A stretch of 64,000 bases of DNA, taken from NCBI GenBank assembly GCA_965249175.1, contig OZ252227.1, positions 5,332,001 to 5,396,000 on the forward strand, written 5' to 3'. Position 1 is the stretch's first letter. Every line of letters starts with the position of its first letter. The notes below the pieces were generated by a model. It saw only the letters and a list, made by a program, of their open reading frames with translations, was not told the DNA's origin and ran no database searches. A program made the position numbers and the translations under genes. Of this stretch, positions 27,672-35,878 are shown one piece after another. This DNA is from CAZYFH01 sp965249175 (GTDB taxonomy: Bacteria; Acidobacteriota; Vicinamibacteria; Vicinamibacterales; UBA8438).

Positions 27672-28133
27672 CTATGAAAAAGACGTGGAGTACGCACACG
27701 ACGCGGCAGCGGGCTCGAAGGCGTAGCGAGTGAACTCGAATGGCGCCAAAAATTCATCGAGCGGTATGAACGTCCCGGCGTCCAGCGTCCGCTCCACGTA
27801 GTCGAAGATGGCTGTGACCTGAACCGGAGCGTCGATGGAGTGGAGCCAGACGGTGCGACCGTAGAGCACAAGCAGCACCACGTTGGCCACGGCGCAGGGC
27901 CCGAGGCAACCGGCGATCGTGAGGTGGACGCGCCGCCGAATCCCCCGACCCTTCCACTGACCCTTGAACGCCTCGAGCGGTACCGCGGGAAAGTCCCTCT
28001 CGACATTGCCGCAACAGCACCCGCGACAGACGAAGATCTGCCCGTCGAGTACCCGCACTTCGCGAGACTCGCCGTCGGGCCGTAGCACGTTGACGAAACG
28101 CTCGGCTGCCTCGCGCTGCATCTTGTCCGTCAC
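27672..28133 (-). CDS. Thioredoxin-fold (2Fe-2S) ferredoxin-like protein linked to nitrile hydratase
   Basis: A 153-residue protein with cysteines at 36, 39, 40, 41, 76 and 80, in VCRGCCCGN and AGCLGPCAVANV. The spacing of a CxxxxC-like first group and a CxxxC second group is that of thioredoxin-like [2Fe-2S] ferredoxins, although the first motif has additional Cys residues. It is 11 bp upstream of the alpha subunit and on the same strand, so it is likely cotranscribed. Such proteins are seen near cobalt-type nitrile hydratase and cobalamin genes, and a metal-insertion or redox function is an inference. No export signal is visible. Confidence 0.75.
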   Translation of the reverse strand: MTDKMQREAAERFVNVLRPDGESREVRVLDGQIFVCRGCCCGNVERDFPAVPLEAFKGQWKGRGIRRRVHLTIAGCLGPCAVANVVLLVLYGRTVWLHSIDAPVQVTAIFDYVERTLDAGTFIPLDEFLAPFEFTRYAFEPAAASCAYSTSFS

Positions 28134-28199
28134 GTCACACGGTCAGGCGTCTCCCGAGCACCAGCCGACCGCCGCGCCCGCCCGCCGCCGCAGTCAGCC

Positions 28200-28493
28200 T
28201 CACTGAGGCGGCGAGAATGACCCTGGCAACCCCGAGGCCCGTCCCCGCGAGAGAGCCGAGCGCAAGAGTCGGGGGCGCCACATCCCCGTGAAATGGCTCA
28301 GTGAATACGCCAAGAGCCCCATCACCACCAGGCCGAGAAGTAGCTCGAGCCCAATAACCGAATGGGCCAGCGCTGAGATGAGCCTCTCGGCGAAGGTCGT
28401 CGGTATGTTCCCGGCCGACGCGTGATGTGCATAGGCCGGCATGGGAGACAGGAGCGCAAGACCGCCGACCGCAACACTTTTGATGGATCTCAT
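28200..28493 (-). CDS. Small membrane protein, possible HupE/UreJ-like metal transporter fragment
   Basis: A 97-residue protein: signal or first helix (about 5-21, ending AYAHH), a His at the cleavage zone, and a hydrophobic helix around 45-62 (LISALAHSVIGLELLLGLVVMG). The AHHASAG start and the ALAHSVIGL motif resemble the beginning of HupE/UreJ proteins (normally about 190 residues, with more helices), which transport nickel or cobalt. No further helices are present; the last 30 residues are Arg/Ser/Pro-rich, so it may be a truncated copy. It sits 66 bp upstream of the ferredoxin-like gene, as the first gene of the nitrile hydratase operon. A cobalt supply role would fit but is not proven. 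Confidence 0.5.
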   Translation of the reverse strand: MRSIKSVAVGGLALLSPMPAYAHHASAGNIPTTFAERLISALAHSVIGLELLLGLVVMGLLAYSLSHFTGMWRPRLLRSALSRGRASGLPGSFSPPQ

Positions 28494-28629
28494 CGTTTCT
28501 CAATTGCGAAAGAGGAGGCGCGGTAGTCCCCGGAGCTTCGGCAGAAACTCCTTCAGGAGCTTACCAGCTTCTCCGTGAATACGCCCGGGTCCGTGAACAC
28601 GCCCGGGCAGTGGGTTCTTTCGCCGGCGG

Positions 28630-29658
28630 TCAACGTGCCGCAGGTCTATCGAGCAGCTCGAGATCCACCGGGGGGCCAGGCCTGTGGTCCGGATCGTCGT
28701 CTCGCCAGGGGGTGCGGCAGGGCTGACGCCCCACATACAGGGCCAGGTTGGCCGACATCTGCTGCGCCACGTCCGAGCGCCCGGCGTTGGCCGCTGCCGA
28801 CATTGCCAGGCGTTGCCAGTCGACGGCAAGATCGAAATGACCCAGCTCAGCGAGTGCCATCGCCGCCGTCTCGAAGACGGCCGGCTGCTGTTGCCCTTCC
28901 AGCAACGCTCCCATCAATTCCCAGGCGCGCTCGCCATCGCGCACCAGGTCGTCGGGTGCCGCCGCGAGCACGCGCGCCAGCGCGAGCCGGAACGCGGGTT
29001 GAGTGGGATGAACCCTGATGCCCATGCTCAAGCTGTCCCGGGCCTCCGCAAAGCGGGTCAGACGCACGAGCGCCATCGCCTCTCCGAACCGCGCGTCCTC
29101 TGCCTCGGGTCCGGTGATGGTCCGCCGCCGGGTGGCTGGTTCCAGCTCAATGACCCGCCGGTAATGGGAGAACGCGAGCTCGAGCCGATCGGTGCGGCGT
29201 AGCACGTCGGCCAGCTTGAGATGGGCTGCGCCGAAGTTCGGGTCCTGGGTCACCGCTGCGGTGTAGTGCTCGATGGCTTCTTGGTCTCGACCGGCGCGCT
29301 CGAGCAGCGCCCCCAGGCGGTAGTCGGCTCTTGCGAGCTTCGAATCGAGGCGAAGTGCTTCTCGATACTGTGCCAACGCGCCGCGCGCATCGCCCACGCT
29401 CTCGAGCGCCGCGCCGAGGTCCAGCCGCAGTGTCGTGGAATCCGGATCGGCCTCGACCGCGAGCCGATACTGACTCGCCGCCTCCGGCCAGTCCCGGTTC
29501 GCAGCGGCCTCCAGGGCGCGGTCCCGCGCACTGAGCTCCCCCTGCGGCGGCGCGGCTCGCGCGCCGACTCCCGCCGCGTCGTTCGCTCCGGCCAGCTCCG
29601 CCGCAATCGCTACCGCGAGGGCGACGACGCCACGTCTTATCCGAGGTGTCACGATCAT
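28630..29658 (-). CDS. TPR protein with conserved C-terminal tail
   Basis: A 342-residue protein with an N-terminal hydrophobic leader (about 11-25, ALAVAIAAELAGA). TPR units start around residue 45 and run to about 230 (ALEAAANRDWPEAASQYRLAVEADPDS, ALRLDSKLARADYRLGALLERAGRDQEAIEHYTAAV). It ends in NLALYVGRQPCRTPWRDDD, the shared tail. It is essentially the C-terminal half of the longer TPR protein at 31861-33573. The start lies 21 bp after the CRTAC1 gene stop on the same strand, a CRTAC1-TPR pair. Likely exported scaffold; partner unknown. Confidence 0.85.
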   Translation of the reverse strand: MIVTPRIRRGVVALAVAIAAELAGANDAAGVGARAAPPQGELSARDRALEAAANRDWPEAASQYRLAVEADPDSTTLRLDLGAALESVGDARGALAQYREALRLDSKLARADYRLGALLERAGRDQEAIEHYTAAVTQDPNFGAAHLKLADVLRRTDRLELAFSHYRRVIELEPATRRRTITGPEAEDARFGEAMALVRLTRFAEARDSLSMGIRVHPTQPAFRLALARVLAAAPDDLVRDGERAWELMGALLEGQQQPAVFETAAMALAELGHFDLAVDWQRLAMSAAANAGRSDVAQQMSANLALYVGRQPCRTPWRDDDPDHRPGPPVDLELLDRPAAR

Positions 29659-29679
29659 GTGAGCGATACCAACAGACCC

Positions 29680-31506
29680 CTACCGTGGCTCCCGGCCGGT
29701 CCCTTCGGTCAGGGTCACATAGCGATCGATCTCGAGGTCTGTCCATTCCTCGACCCGACCACTCGGCCAGACCACTCGGATCCGCGGGACCGCCACGGTG
29801 TCGCCCAGACCGACGAGCACCCGCGGATCGTGGGCGGACGCGTAACTTCCGTCCGTCCGGGCGCGCCGCCACAGCGGCGGACCCTCGCCCCGAAAGACGG
29901 CGACGCGAGCCCCCAACATGTCACGTGACGGGCTTCCGCCCGCAAGCCGTAAACCGAGCCAGTGGTTGTGAGCGCCGATCTCGTTCCGCAGGAAGCGCAC
30001 CGGGCCGGCGTTATTCGTGACGACGATATCGGTATCACCGTCGTTGTCCAGATCGCCGAAGGCCGCGCCGCGGCTGACCTCCGACAACGCGAAGACCTCG
30101 CCGGCGCGGTCGGTGACCTCCTCGAAACGCCCATTGCCCAGATTGCGGAAAAGTTGGTTCGGCTGGTGCAGCGGAAAGAGATCGTTGGCCGCAGCCAGCG
30201 CCGGGATGGTGGCGACCGCCCCGTTCGCCACGAAGAGATCGAGCCAGCCATCGTTGTCGTAGTCGAAGAAGCCAGTGCCGAAGCCCGTCGCCGCCAAGCT
30301 CGGCGGCCCCAGGCCGGACATCGTGCTCCGATCCTCGAACAACTCGGCGCCGCCGTTGACGTAGAGCGTGTTCGTTTGCGTGGCCAGGTGCGTCAGGAAC
30401 AGATCCTCGTCGCCGTCGTTGTCGACGTCACCCGCGTCGACGCCCATGCCGGCCTCGACGGCCCCCGCCTGATTCAGCGCGACTCCAGCCAGCAGCGCCC
30501 CGTTCCTGAAGGTGCCGTCGTGCTCGTTCCTCCACAGCTGGTTCTCCTGTCCATCGTTGGCAACATAGAAATCGACCCACGCGTCACCGTCGACGTCGGC
30601 AGCCACCACCCCGAGCGCCGGCCCGTATTCGCTCGCGATGCGCGCCGCAGTGGTGACGTCGACGAACGTACCGTCGCCACGGTTTCGATACAGCCGGTCT
30701 GGGACCGGCGAGTAGAGCTCCGGTCCGCAGTAGTCGCGTGTGCCCAGGGCGCTACTCAGACATTCACGGTCGTCGTCGATACCGAGGTCGACGTAATTGC
30801 TCACGTAGAGGTCCAACCACCCGTCCCGGTCGACGTCGGCGAACGACGCGGACAGACTCCAACCTTGCTGGCTCGTGCCCGTCTGCCTGGAGACATCGCT
30901 GAAGGTGCCGTCGCCGTTGTTGTGGAGCATCCGGTCCGGCCCGAGCGTGGTGAGATACACGTCGACCCAGCCGTCATTGTCGATATCGCCGGTGGCGACG
31001 CCCATGCCGTACGAACGCACATCGAGGCCGCTCGCCTCGGTGACGTCGGTGAACCGGAGCGTGCGGGAGCCATCGGCATGCACGGCGAGGTCGTTCCGAT
31101 ACAGGCGATCCGTCAACGGCTGGGGCATCTGCGGCGGAACCGACGCGTCGGACACCGACTTGCCCGCACCAAGCATCCGACCCTGTGGGAGGTAGACGTC
31201 AAGGTCGCCATCGTTGTCGTAGTCGAGGAGCGCCACGCCGGACCCGAGCATCTCCTCGAAATAGTACTCACCCGACATGCCGTTGAAATGGACGAAATCG
31301 AGCCCGACGGCCTCGGCTCGCTCGGTGAACCACTCCCCAGCGGACTGGCTCGACGAGACCCCGCGTGCGGCAGGTCGACCGTTGCCCGGATCGTCCTGTG
31401 AAGGCGACCGAGGGCGCGCACGCGGCACGCTGGTGTGCAGCCAGAAACAGCAGACGACGGCAATCGCGCCTGTGACCCTCGTCCACCTGGCACGCGACGA
31501 CAGCAT
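29680..31506 (-). CDS. CRTAC1-type FG-GAP/ASPIC protein, paired with a TPR gene
   Basis: A 608-residue protein. Start chosen at ATG 31506 because it gives a leader (about 10-27, VTGAIAVVCCFWLHTS) ahead of the mature GLDFVHFNGMSGEYYFEEMLG motif; an ATG at 31542 is an alternative, and the frame extends far upstream without a leader. FG-GAP repeats (DYDNDGDLDVYLPQGRMLG, GDIDNDGWVDVYLT, DVDRDGWLDLYVSNYV) are followed by an ASPIC domain ending VVWPSGRVEEWTDLEIDRY. A Cys pair (C-x10-C in LSSALGTRDY) sits in the insertion that four paralogues share. Predicted calcium-binding surface protein. Divergent from the TPR gene at 31861. Confidence 0.87.
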   Translation of the reverse strand: MLSSRARWTRVTGAIAVVCCFWLHTSVPRARPRSPSQDDPGNGRPAARGVSSSQSAGEWFTERAEAVGLDFVHFNGMSGEYYFEEMLGSGVALLDYDNDGDLDVYLPQGRMLGAGKSVSDASVPPQMPQPLTDRLYRNDLAVHADGSRTLRFTDVTEASGLDVRSYGMGVATGDIDNDGWVDVYLTTLGPDRMLHNNGDGTFSDVSRQTGTSQQGWSLSASFADVDRDGWLDLYVSNYVDLGIDDDRECLSSALGTRDYCGPELYSPVPDRLYRNRGDGTFVDVTTAARIASEYGPALGVVAADVDGDAWVDFYVANDGQENQLWRNEHDGTFRNGALLAGVALNQAGAVEAGMGVDAGDVDNDGDEDLFLTHLATQTNTLYVNGGAELFEDRSTMSGLGPPSLAATGFGTGFFDYDNDGWLDLFVANGAVATIPALAAANDLFPLHQPNQLFRNLGNGRFEEVTDRAGEVFALSEVSRGAAFGDLDNDGDTDIVVTNNAGPVRFLRNEIGAHNHWLGLRLAGGSPSRDMLGARVAVFRGEGPPLWRRARTDGSYASAHDPRVLVGLGDTVAVPRIRVVWPSGRVEEWTDLEIDRYVTLTEGTGREPR

Positions 31507-31860
31507 CGGCGGCCGCGCCTCCCACCGACCCGGGTATCCCATTCTTGACGACCGTGATGCGCGCGCCGATCGCCATGCGATTGGACGCGGTGCTCCGCTC
31601 CGTGGCCACGAAGCGGGTACGAGCTGAGTCACCAACGCTACTGGAATCAGCCAATGCACGCAAACCGGTACCGGGGCAGCGCTCGTGCAGACTTGGGTCG
31701 TCGTCGACCGGCGACATCCAGCGCCCTCCAGTGGCCTTTGAGCCTGCCGGGTGCTATCGTGGATCCGCGAGCGTGAAGCGCTCGGCTTCCCGTGGCCGCC
31801 ATGGCGTATGTGGAGAGCATTCGCCCGGTCACAGCCACGGCCGTCCCTTCGGTGGCACCA
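31507..31860. other. Divergent intergenic region between CRTAC1 and TPR genes
   Basis: 354 bp between two divergent start codons. It is open in several frames by chance and has no recognisable gene, strong hairpin or clear -35/-10 pair. It must hold the promoters for both the CRTAC1 gene (minus) and the TPR gene (plus). Confidence 0.5.
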
Positions 31861-33573
31861 ATGAGCATGCGCGGATTCGCACCGGTAGCTGTCGTCCTCG
31901 TGCTGGCGGCCTCGGCGTCGTCGGGGCGGCTGCACGCACTCGGGCGCGAGGCGCAAGCCGGAACCGGACAGGACGACCCGGCGGGGCAGCCGCTCCCGCC
32001 GGTGGTCTTGCCAGACCTGAGCGGCCTGCACGCCTCAGTGGAGCGGCAGCTCAGCGAGGCCCATGCGTCGCTGATGGCGACCGAGGGTCGCACCGACGCC
32101 TCCCCCCGCGAGCGCGCCGACGCGTTCGGCGAGATGGGCATGCTGTTCATTGCGACACGGTTCGCCGGCGAGGCCGAGCGCTGCTACCGCAACGCTCAGC
32201 GTCTCGCGGCCGACGACGTCCGCTGGAGCTACTACCTCGCGCACGTCCTCAACAACAGCAGCAACCCGACCGAGGCGGCGGAGCACTTCGAGCGCGCGCG
32301 CGAGCTGCGTCCCGACGACCTGGCCACGCTCGTGTGGCTCGGCCGCGTCTACCTCGACCTGGGCGAGCCGGCGCAGGCGACGGCACGACTGACCGACGCC
32401 CTGTCGCTCGCCCCGAACCAGCCGGCGGTGCAATTCGAGCTCGGCTGGGCCGCCCTCGCGCAGCAGGACTACGCGCGCGCGGTGGAGCACCTGACGGCGG
32501 CCGCGGCGCTCGACTCGGAGGCGACCGTCGTCCACTACCCGCTCGCCCTGGCATACCGCGGGCAGGGCGACCTCGAACAAGCAACGTATCACTTCGAGCG
32601 CCGAGGCGGGAGCTCGACGAGCGGCCGCAACCCCGGCGTCCCCTTCAAGCTGGAGGACCCGCTGCTGGCGGCGCTCGGCGGCGCAGTGCGAACCCCGCAG
32701 TTCTACCGCGACCGCGGGCTGGACGCCGCTGCCGCCGGGAACTGGCCCCAGGCGGTGGAGTACTACCGCCGGGCGTTGGAGGCCGAGCCGGACTACGCGG
32801 CGATGCGTGTCAACCTCGGCTCAGCGCTGGAGCGCGTGGGCGATGCGCGCGGCGCGCTTGATGAGTACGAGGAAGCGCTGCGTCTCGATCCCGGGCTCCA
32901 CGAGGCTCACTTCGGTCTGGGCTGGCTCCTCGAGCGGGCGGGTCGCGATCAGGAGGCAATCGACCGCTACACGGCGGCCGTGACTGCGAACCCGACCTTC
33001 GTCGGGGCGCACCTGGCGTTGGCCGACTCGCTGCGCCGGACCGGACGGCTCGAGCAATCGCTGGCACACTACCGCGAGGTGATCGCGCTTCGGCCGGCCG
33101 ACGTCGGCGCGCGGTTCGGGGAGGCGATGGCGCTCGTGCGTCTCGCGCGCTACCCTGAGGCCAGGGAGCGCCTGACCGAGGCAATGAGCGTGCGCCCCGA
33201 CCAGATGATGTTTCGCGCCGCGCTCGCGCGCTTGCTCGCCGCCGCGCCCGACGATCAGGTGCGCGACGGCGTGCGCGCCTGGGAATTGGCGCAGCCGCTG
33301 GCCGACGGGGAGCAGCACCCGGCCATCTTCGAGACGATGGCGATGGTGCTCGCCGAGCTCGGCCACTTCGACCTCGCCATCGACTGGCAGCGCCTGGCAA
33401 TGTCGTCCGCCGCGCGCGCCGGACGTGCCGACATCGCGGGCCGGATCGCCGACAACCTGGCGCTGTACGCACGCCGCCAGCCGTGCCGCACGCCGTGGCG
33501 CGACGACGACCTGGACCACCGACCCGGCCCGACGGTGGAGCCGGGTCTCCTCGATCCGCCGGCGTCGCGCTGA
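31861..33573 (+). CDS. Large TPR protein with conserved N- and C-terminal motifs
   Basis: A 570-residue protein with the start at ATG 31861 (an earlier in-frame ATG at 31792 lacks a leader). Hydrophobic signal about 3-22. The N-terminal PDLSGLHASVERQLSEAHASL motif (about 48-68) corresponds to the PDLSRLxxxVxxQxR segment of several siblings. About twelve TPRs follow (AQRLAADDVRWSYYLAHVLN, ALRPDDLATLVWLGRVYLDLG and others), and it ends with NLALYARRQPCRTPWRDDDLDHRPGP, almost identical to the protein at 28630-29658. Probably an exported adaptor. The convergent gene begins 5 bp beyond its stop. Confidence 0.87.
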   Translation: MSMRGFAPVAVVLVLAASASSGRLHALGREAQAGTGQDDPAGQPLPPVVLPDLSGLHASVERQLSEAHASLMATEGRTDASPRERADAFGEMGMLFIATRFAGEAERCYRNAQRLAADDVRWSYYLAHVLNNSSNPTEAAEHFERARELRPDDLATLVWLGRVYLDLGEPAQATARLTDALSLAPNQPAVQFELGWAALAQQDYARAVEHLTAAAALDSEATVVHYPLALAYRGQGDLEQATYHFERRGGSSTSGRNPGVPFKLEDPLLAALGGAVRTPQFYRDRGLDAAAAGNWPQAVEYYRRALEAEPDYAAMRVNLGSALERVGDARGALDEYEEALRLDPGLHEAHFGLGWLLERAGRDQEAIDRYTAAVTANPTFVGAHLALADSLRRTGRLEQSLAHYREVIALRPADVGARFGEAMALVRLARYPEARERLTEAMSVRPDQMMFRAALARLLAAAPDDQVRDGVRAWELAQPLADGEQHPAIFETMAMVLAELGHFDLAIDWQRLAMSSAARAGRADIAGRIADNLALYARRQPCRTPWRDDDLDHRPGPTVEPGLLDPPASR

Positions 33574-33578
33574 CGATA

Positions 33579-34049
33579 CTAGCCCCCGACTTCACACTCG
33601 CCGTAGTACTGCTCAGGCCGTGACGTGAACCCCGGCAGCGAGACGATCGTGTACTCATGACGCGTGTGGACCGCCATCAGCTTCCCGTCACGTGTTTCCC
33701 GGTTGAAGATCGTGGTCGAGTACAGCGGTCCCGCCTGGAACATCTGGAGAAAATGCAGATACTCGCCAGACAAGCGTGTGATGATGTGCGACGCGCCGAA
33801 CGGACCGACCGCCTCGGCCGTGGCATCCTCGATATCGATGGCCTCGAAGCGAAACGACAGGTCGGAAGTGGTCACGTCGGCGTCCGGGTCTCCATCGGTC
33901 CATGTGCCGGTTGCAATCAGCGGAAAGGTACACGTCGCCGTTTTCGCGGTGGACAGCCGATCCTGCGCGCGCGCCGTGAGCGCGCAACCCACGAAGAACG
34001 CCCAAACGAGGACGAGGGCTAGCAGCCCGTGGTGTCGGTTCAAGGACAT
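33579..34049 (-). CDS. Secreted hypothetical protein
   Basis: A 156-residue protein with a signal peptide (about 8-28, LLALVLVWAFFVGCALTARA). The mature part has strand-rich segments (ATCTFPLIATGTW, DLSFRFEAIDIE, SHIITRLSGEYLHFLQMFQ, YSTTIFNRETRDGKLMAVHTRHEYTIV), suggesting a beta-barrel or sandwich of about 125 residues. I recognise no family; a C-terminal ECEVGG end with two nearby Cys is visible. It is convergent with the TPR gene (5 bp gap) and may be its own transcription unit. Function unknown. Confidence 0.75.
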   Translation of the reverse strand: MSLNRHHGLLALVLVWAFFVGCALTARAQDRLSTAKTATCTFPLIATGTWTDGDPDADVTTSDLSFRFEAIDIEDATAEAVGPFGASHIITRLSGEYLHFLQMFQAGPLYSTTIFNRETRDGKLMAVHTRHEYTIVSLPGFTSRPEQYYGECEVGG

Positions 34050-34203
34050 GTGAGCTCCTGCCTGATGGGTTGGCTCGCCACCGGTCTCGCCGTGAGCAAC
34101 CGGATACCGGCATCATACTGCTAGCAACCGATGCGCTCGCGATTTGACGGGGGCTCTGCGTCACGGGATAATCGGCGTCCTCGGACCGGACCCACACGCC
34201 TGA

Positions 34204-34731
34204 ATGAGAATCGCAGCCATCGCGGTGGCACTGGTTGTCAGCGCCGCCCTCGTGACCGGACGGCAGGCCGCACACGACGCGACCCGGATGGCGCGTCTGG
34301 AGCGGCTCTTCCCCACGGCGACCGCCTTCTCACCCAAGGGCGGCGCGCCACCGCATATCAAGGCGTACGCCGACGACGCGGGCGGCGACCGACGGCTTGC
34401 CGGGTATGCGTTCCTCACACGCGACCTCGAGCCCCTAGAGCGCGGATACGACGGCCCGATCCAGATCCTGGTTGGTATAGACACGACCGGCTCCCTCACC
34501 GGTGTCGTCGTCGTCGACCACAACGAGCCCTATGGCTATTTCTCCATCGAGTTGCCGGAGTTCGCGGCGCAGTTCGAAGCCAAGAGCATTCGGGACCGCT
34601 TCAGGGTCGGCCGCGACGTCGACGCGGTGTCGAGAGCGACGATGACCGTCACGAGCGCGTCGCGCGCCGTCAGGAACAGCGCGAGGCGCATCGCCCGACA
34701 GTTCCTCACGCCCCCCGTAGACTCGAAGTGA
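34204..34731 (+). CDS. Periplasmic FMN-binding domain protein, NosR N-terminal-like
   Basis: A 175-residue protein with a signal peptide (about 1-20, IAVALVVSAALVTG). The C-terminal half matches the FMN_bind domain: DTTGSLTGVVVVDHNEPYGYF and the flavinylation motif DAVSRATMTVTS near 150, in which the usual SGAT reads SRAT but the Thr is kept. A linker (FPTATAFSPKG) precedes it. It overlaps the next gene by 4 bp (GTGA). Together the two genes correspond to the halves of NosR, a transmembrane electron donor. No nosZ, nosD, nosF or nosY is nearby, so the electron acceptor is unknown. Confidence 0.82.
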   Translation: MRIAAIAVALVVSAALVTGRQAAHDATRMARLERLFPTATAFSPKGGAPPHIKAYADDAGGDRRLAGYAFLTRDLEPLERGYDGPIQILVGIDTTGSLTGVVVVDHNEPYGYFSIELPEFAAQFEAKSIRDRFRVGRDVDAVSRATMTVTSASRAVRNSARRIARQFLTPPVDSK

Positions 34732-35714
34732 CCAGAGTCTGGGTCCACCGGCTCGTCACCGTCCTGCTTCTGTCAATCGCTGCCTCGACCACGCTCGACG
34801 CGCTGTCGGAACCTGCGGAGCCGGGCACTGTCGGGGCCCAACCAGACGCGTCGCCGGTCCAGGACCAAGATCAGGACCCGTGGGGGTTCGACGACGAGGA
34901 GGACGAGGAGACGTGGGGCACGCTGCTAGCGGATCAGGCGATCGACCTGTCGCTGTTCGTCGCGTTCGCAACGCTCGCCATGGTGAGCTTCTTCCGCAAG
35001 AGCGTGGCCCTCAAATACGTCACGCTGGTGACCGCCGTGGTGTACCTGGGGTTGGCCAAGAGCCAGCTCATCTCCGTCGTCAACGTCTTCAGCCTGCTGG
35101 GCGGCAACCTGCCGGTTTTCAAGTACAGCCTCGCGTGGTATCTGTTCGCAGGCTTCACGGTGGTCTCGACCGTCCTGTGGGGCCGTCTGTATTGCGGCCG
35201 CATCTGCGCCTACGGCGCGTTCACGCAGCTCCTCGATCGGGTCGTACCCGCGCGGCTACGCGTCGACGTGCCCGCCTGGCTCGAGCGGCGGGCCGCCAAA
35301 GTGAAATACGGCCTGTTGGGCGCCATCCTCGTCTACTTTTTTGTGACCTCCGACATCTCCGCCTATCGCTACGTGGAGCCGTTCTGGATGTTCACCGGTC
35401 AGGCGACCGTCGGTCTCTGGGTCGGCCTGGCGCTGCTGCTCGTCGCCACCGTGTTCGTCAGAAACCTCTACTGCCGTTTTCTCTGCCCGGTCGGCGCCTT
35501 CCTCGGACTGCTGTCGAACCTAACGGTGTTTCGCATCAAGCGTTGGTCGGAATGCAACACGTGCAAAATCTGTGAGAAGGCGTGTGAATGGGGCGCGATC
35601 GAGGGACCGAAGATCCTGATGACCGAGTGTGTCCGGTGTGATGACTGTGAGCGGCTCTACCTGGACCAGGCGAAGTGCCCACACTGGATCATTCTCAGAC
35701 GGAAGACGTCCTAA
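34728..35714 (+). CDS. Polytopic 4Fe-4S membrane protein, NosR C-terminal-like
   Basis: A 328-residue protein with start GTG 34728, chosen because it is coupled to the upstream stop; the frame runs on upstream but that part is not coding. About six membrane segments (near 5-20, 73-90, 95-115, 135-157, 188-205, 218-240). CxxxC pairs at LYCGRICAYGAF and LYCRFLCPVGAF are the usual NosR/NapH/CcoG-type. Two [4Fe-4S] motifs lie at the C-terminus: CNTCKICEKAC and CVRCDDCERLYLDQAKCP, the latter with the long spacing seen in NosR rather than NapH. By context it moves electrons from the inner membrane to the FMN domain. Followed by a 164 bp gap before the convergent ankyrin gene. Confidence 0.85.
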   Translation: MTRVWVHRLVTVLLLSIAASTTLDALSEPAEPGTVGAQPDASPVQDQDQDPWGFDDEEDEETWGTLLADQAIDLSLFVAFATLAMVSFFRKSVALKYVTLVTAVVYLGLAKSQLISVVNVFSLLGGNLPVFKYSLAWYLFAGFTVVSTVLWGRLYCGRICAYGAFTQLLDRVVPARLRVDVPAWLERRAAKVKYGLLGAILVYFFVTSDISAYRYVEPFWMFTGQATVGLWVGLALLLVATVFVRNLYCRFLCPVGAFLGLLSNLTVFRIKRWSECNTCKICEKACEWGAIEGPKILMTECVRCDDCERLYLDQAKCPHWIILRRKTS

Positions 35715-35878
35715 CGAGCCGGGGCTTCGCCCCGAACCCCGAAAGCGCGAGAGCCGTCGGAGCCCGTCGATGCGCTGGTCGTGTCGTCGAGAGAACCGGT
35801 TGGTGGGGTCAGACCGCGCTCGTTTTCGAACACGCCTTTCGGCCCAGACGCGAACCGCGTGTCCGTTACCTGTCGCGA

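Noticed and set aside
28500..28829. Open frame before the nitrile hydratase operon
   Set aside because: Overlaps the end of the TPR gene in a different frame, with no leader or family.
34131..34727. Upstream extension of the 4Fe-4S membrane protein
   Set aside because: Reads across the FMN-domain gene in another frame; the coupled GTG at 34728 is the likely start.
34728..35714. NapH or CcoG assignment for the 4Fe-4S membrane protein
   Set aside because: The long spacing in the second Fe-S motif and the coupled FMN-domain gene fit NosR better.
35721..35733. Small GGGGC-TTC-GCCCC hairpin after the NosR-like gene
   Set aside because: Short stem without a T run; not sufficient for a terminator.
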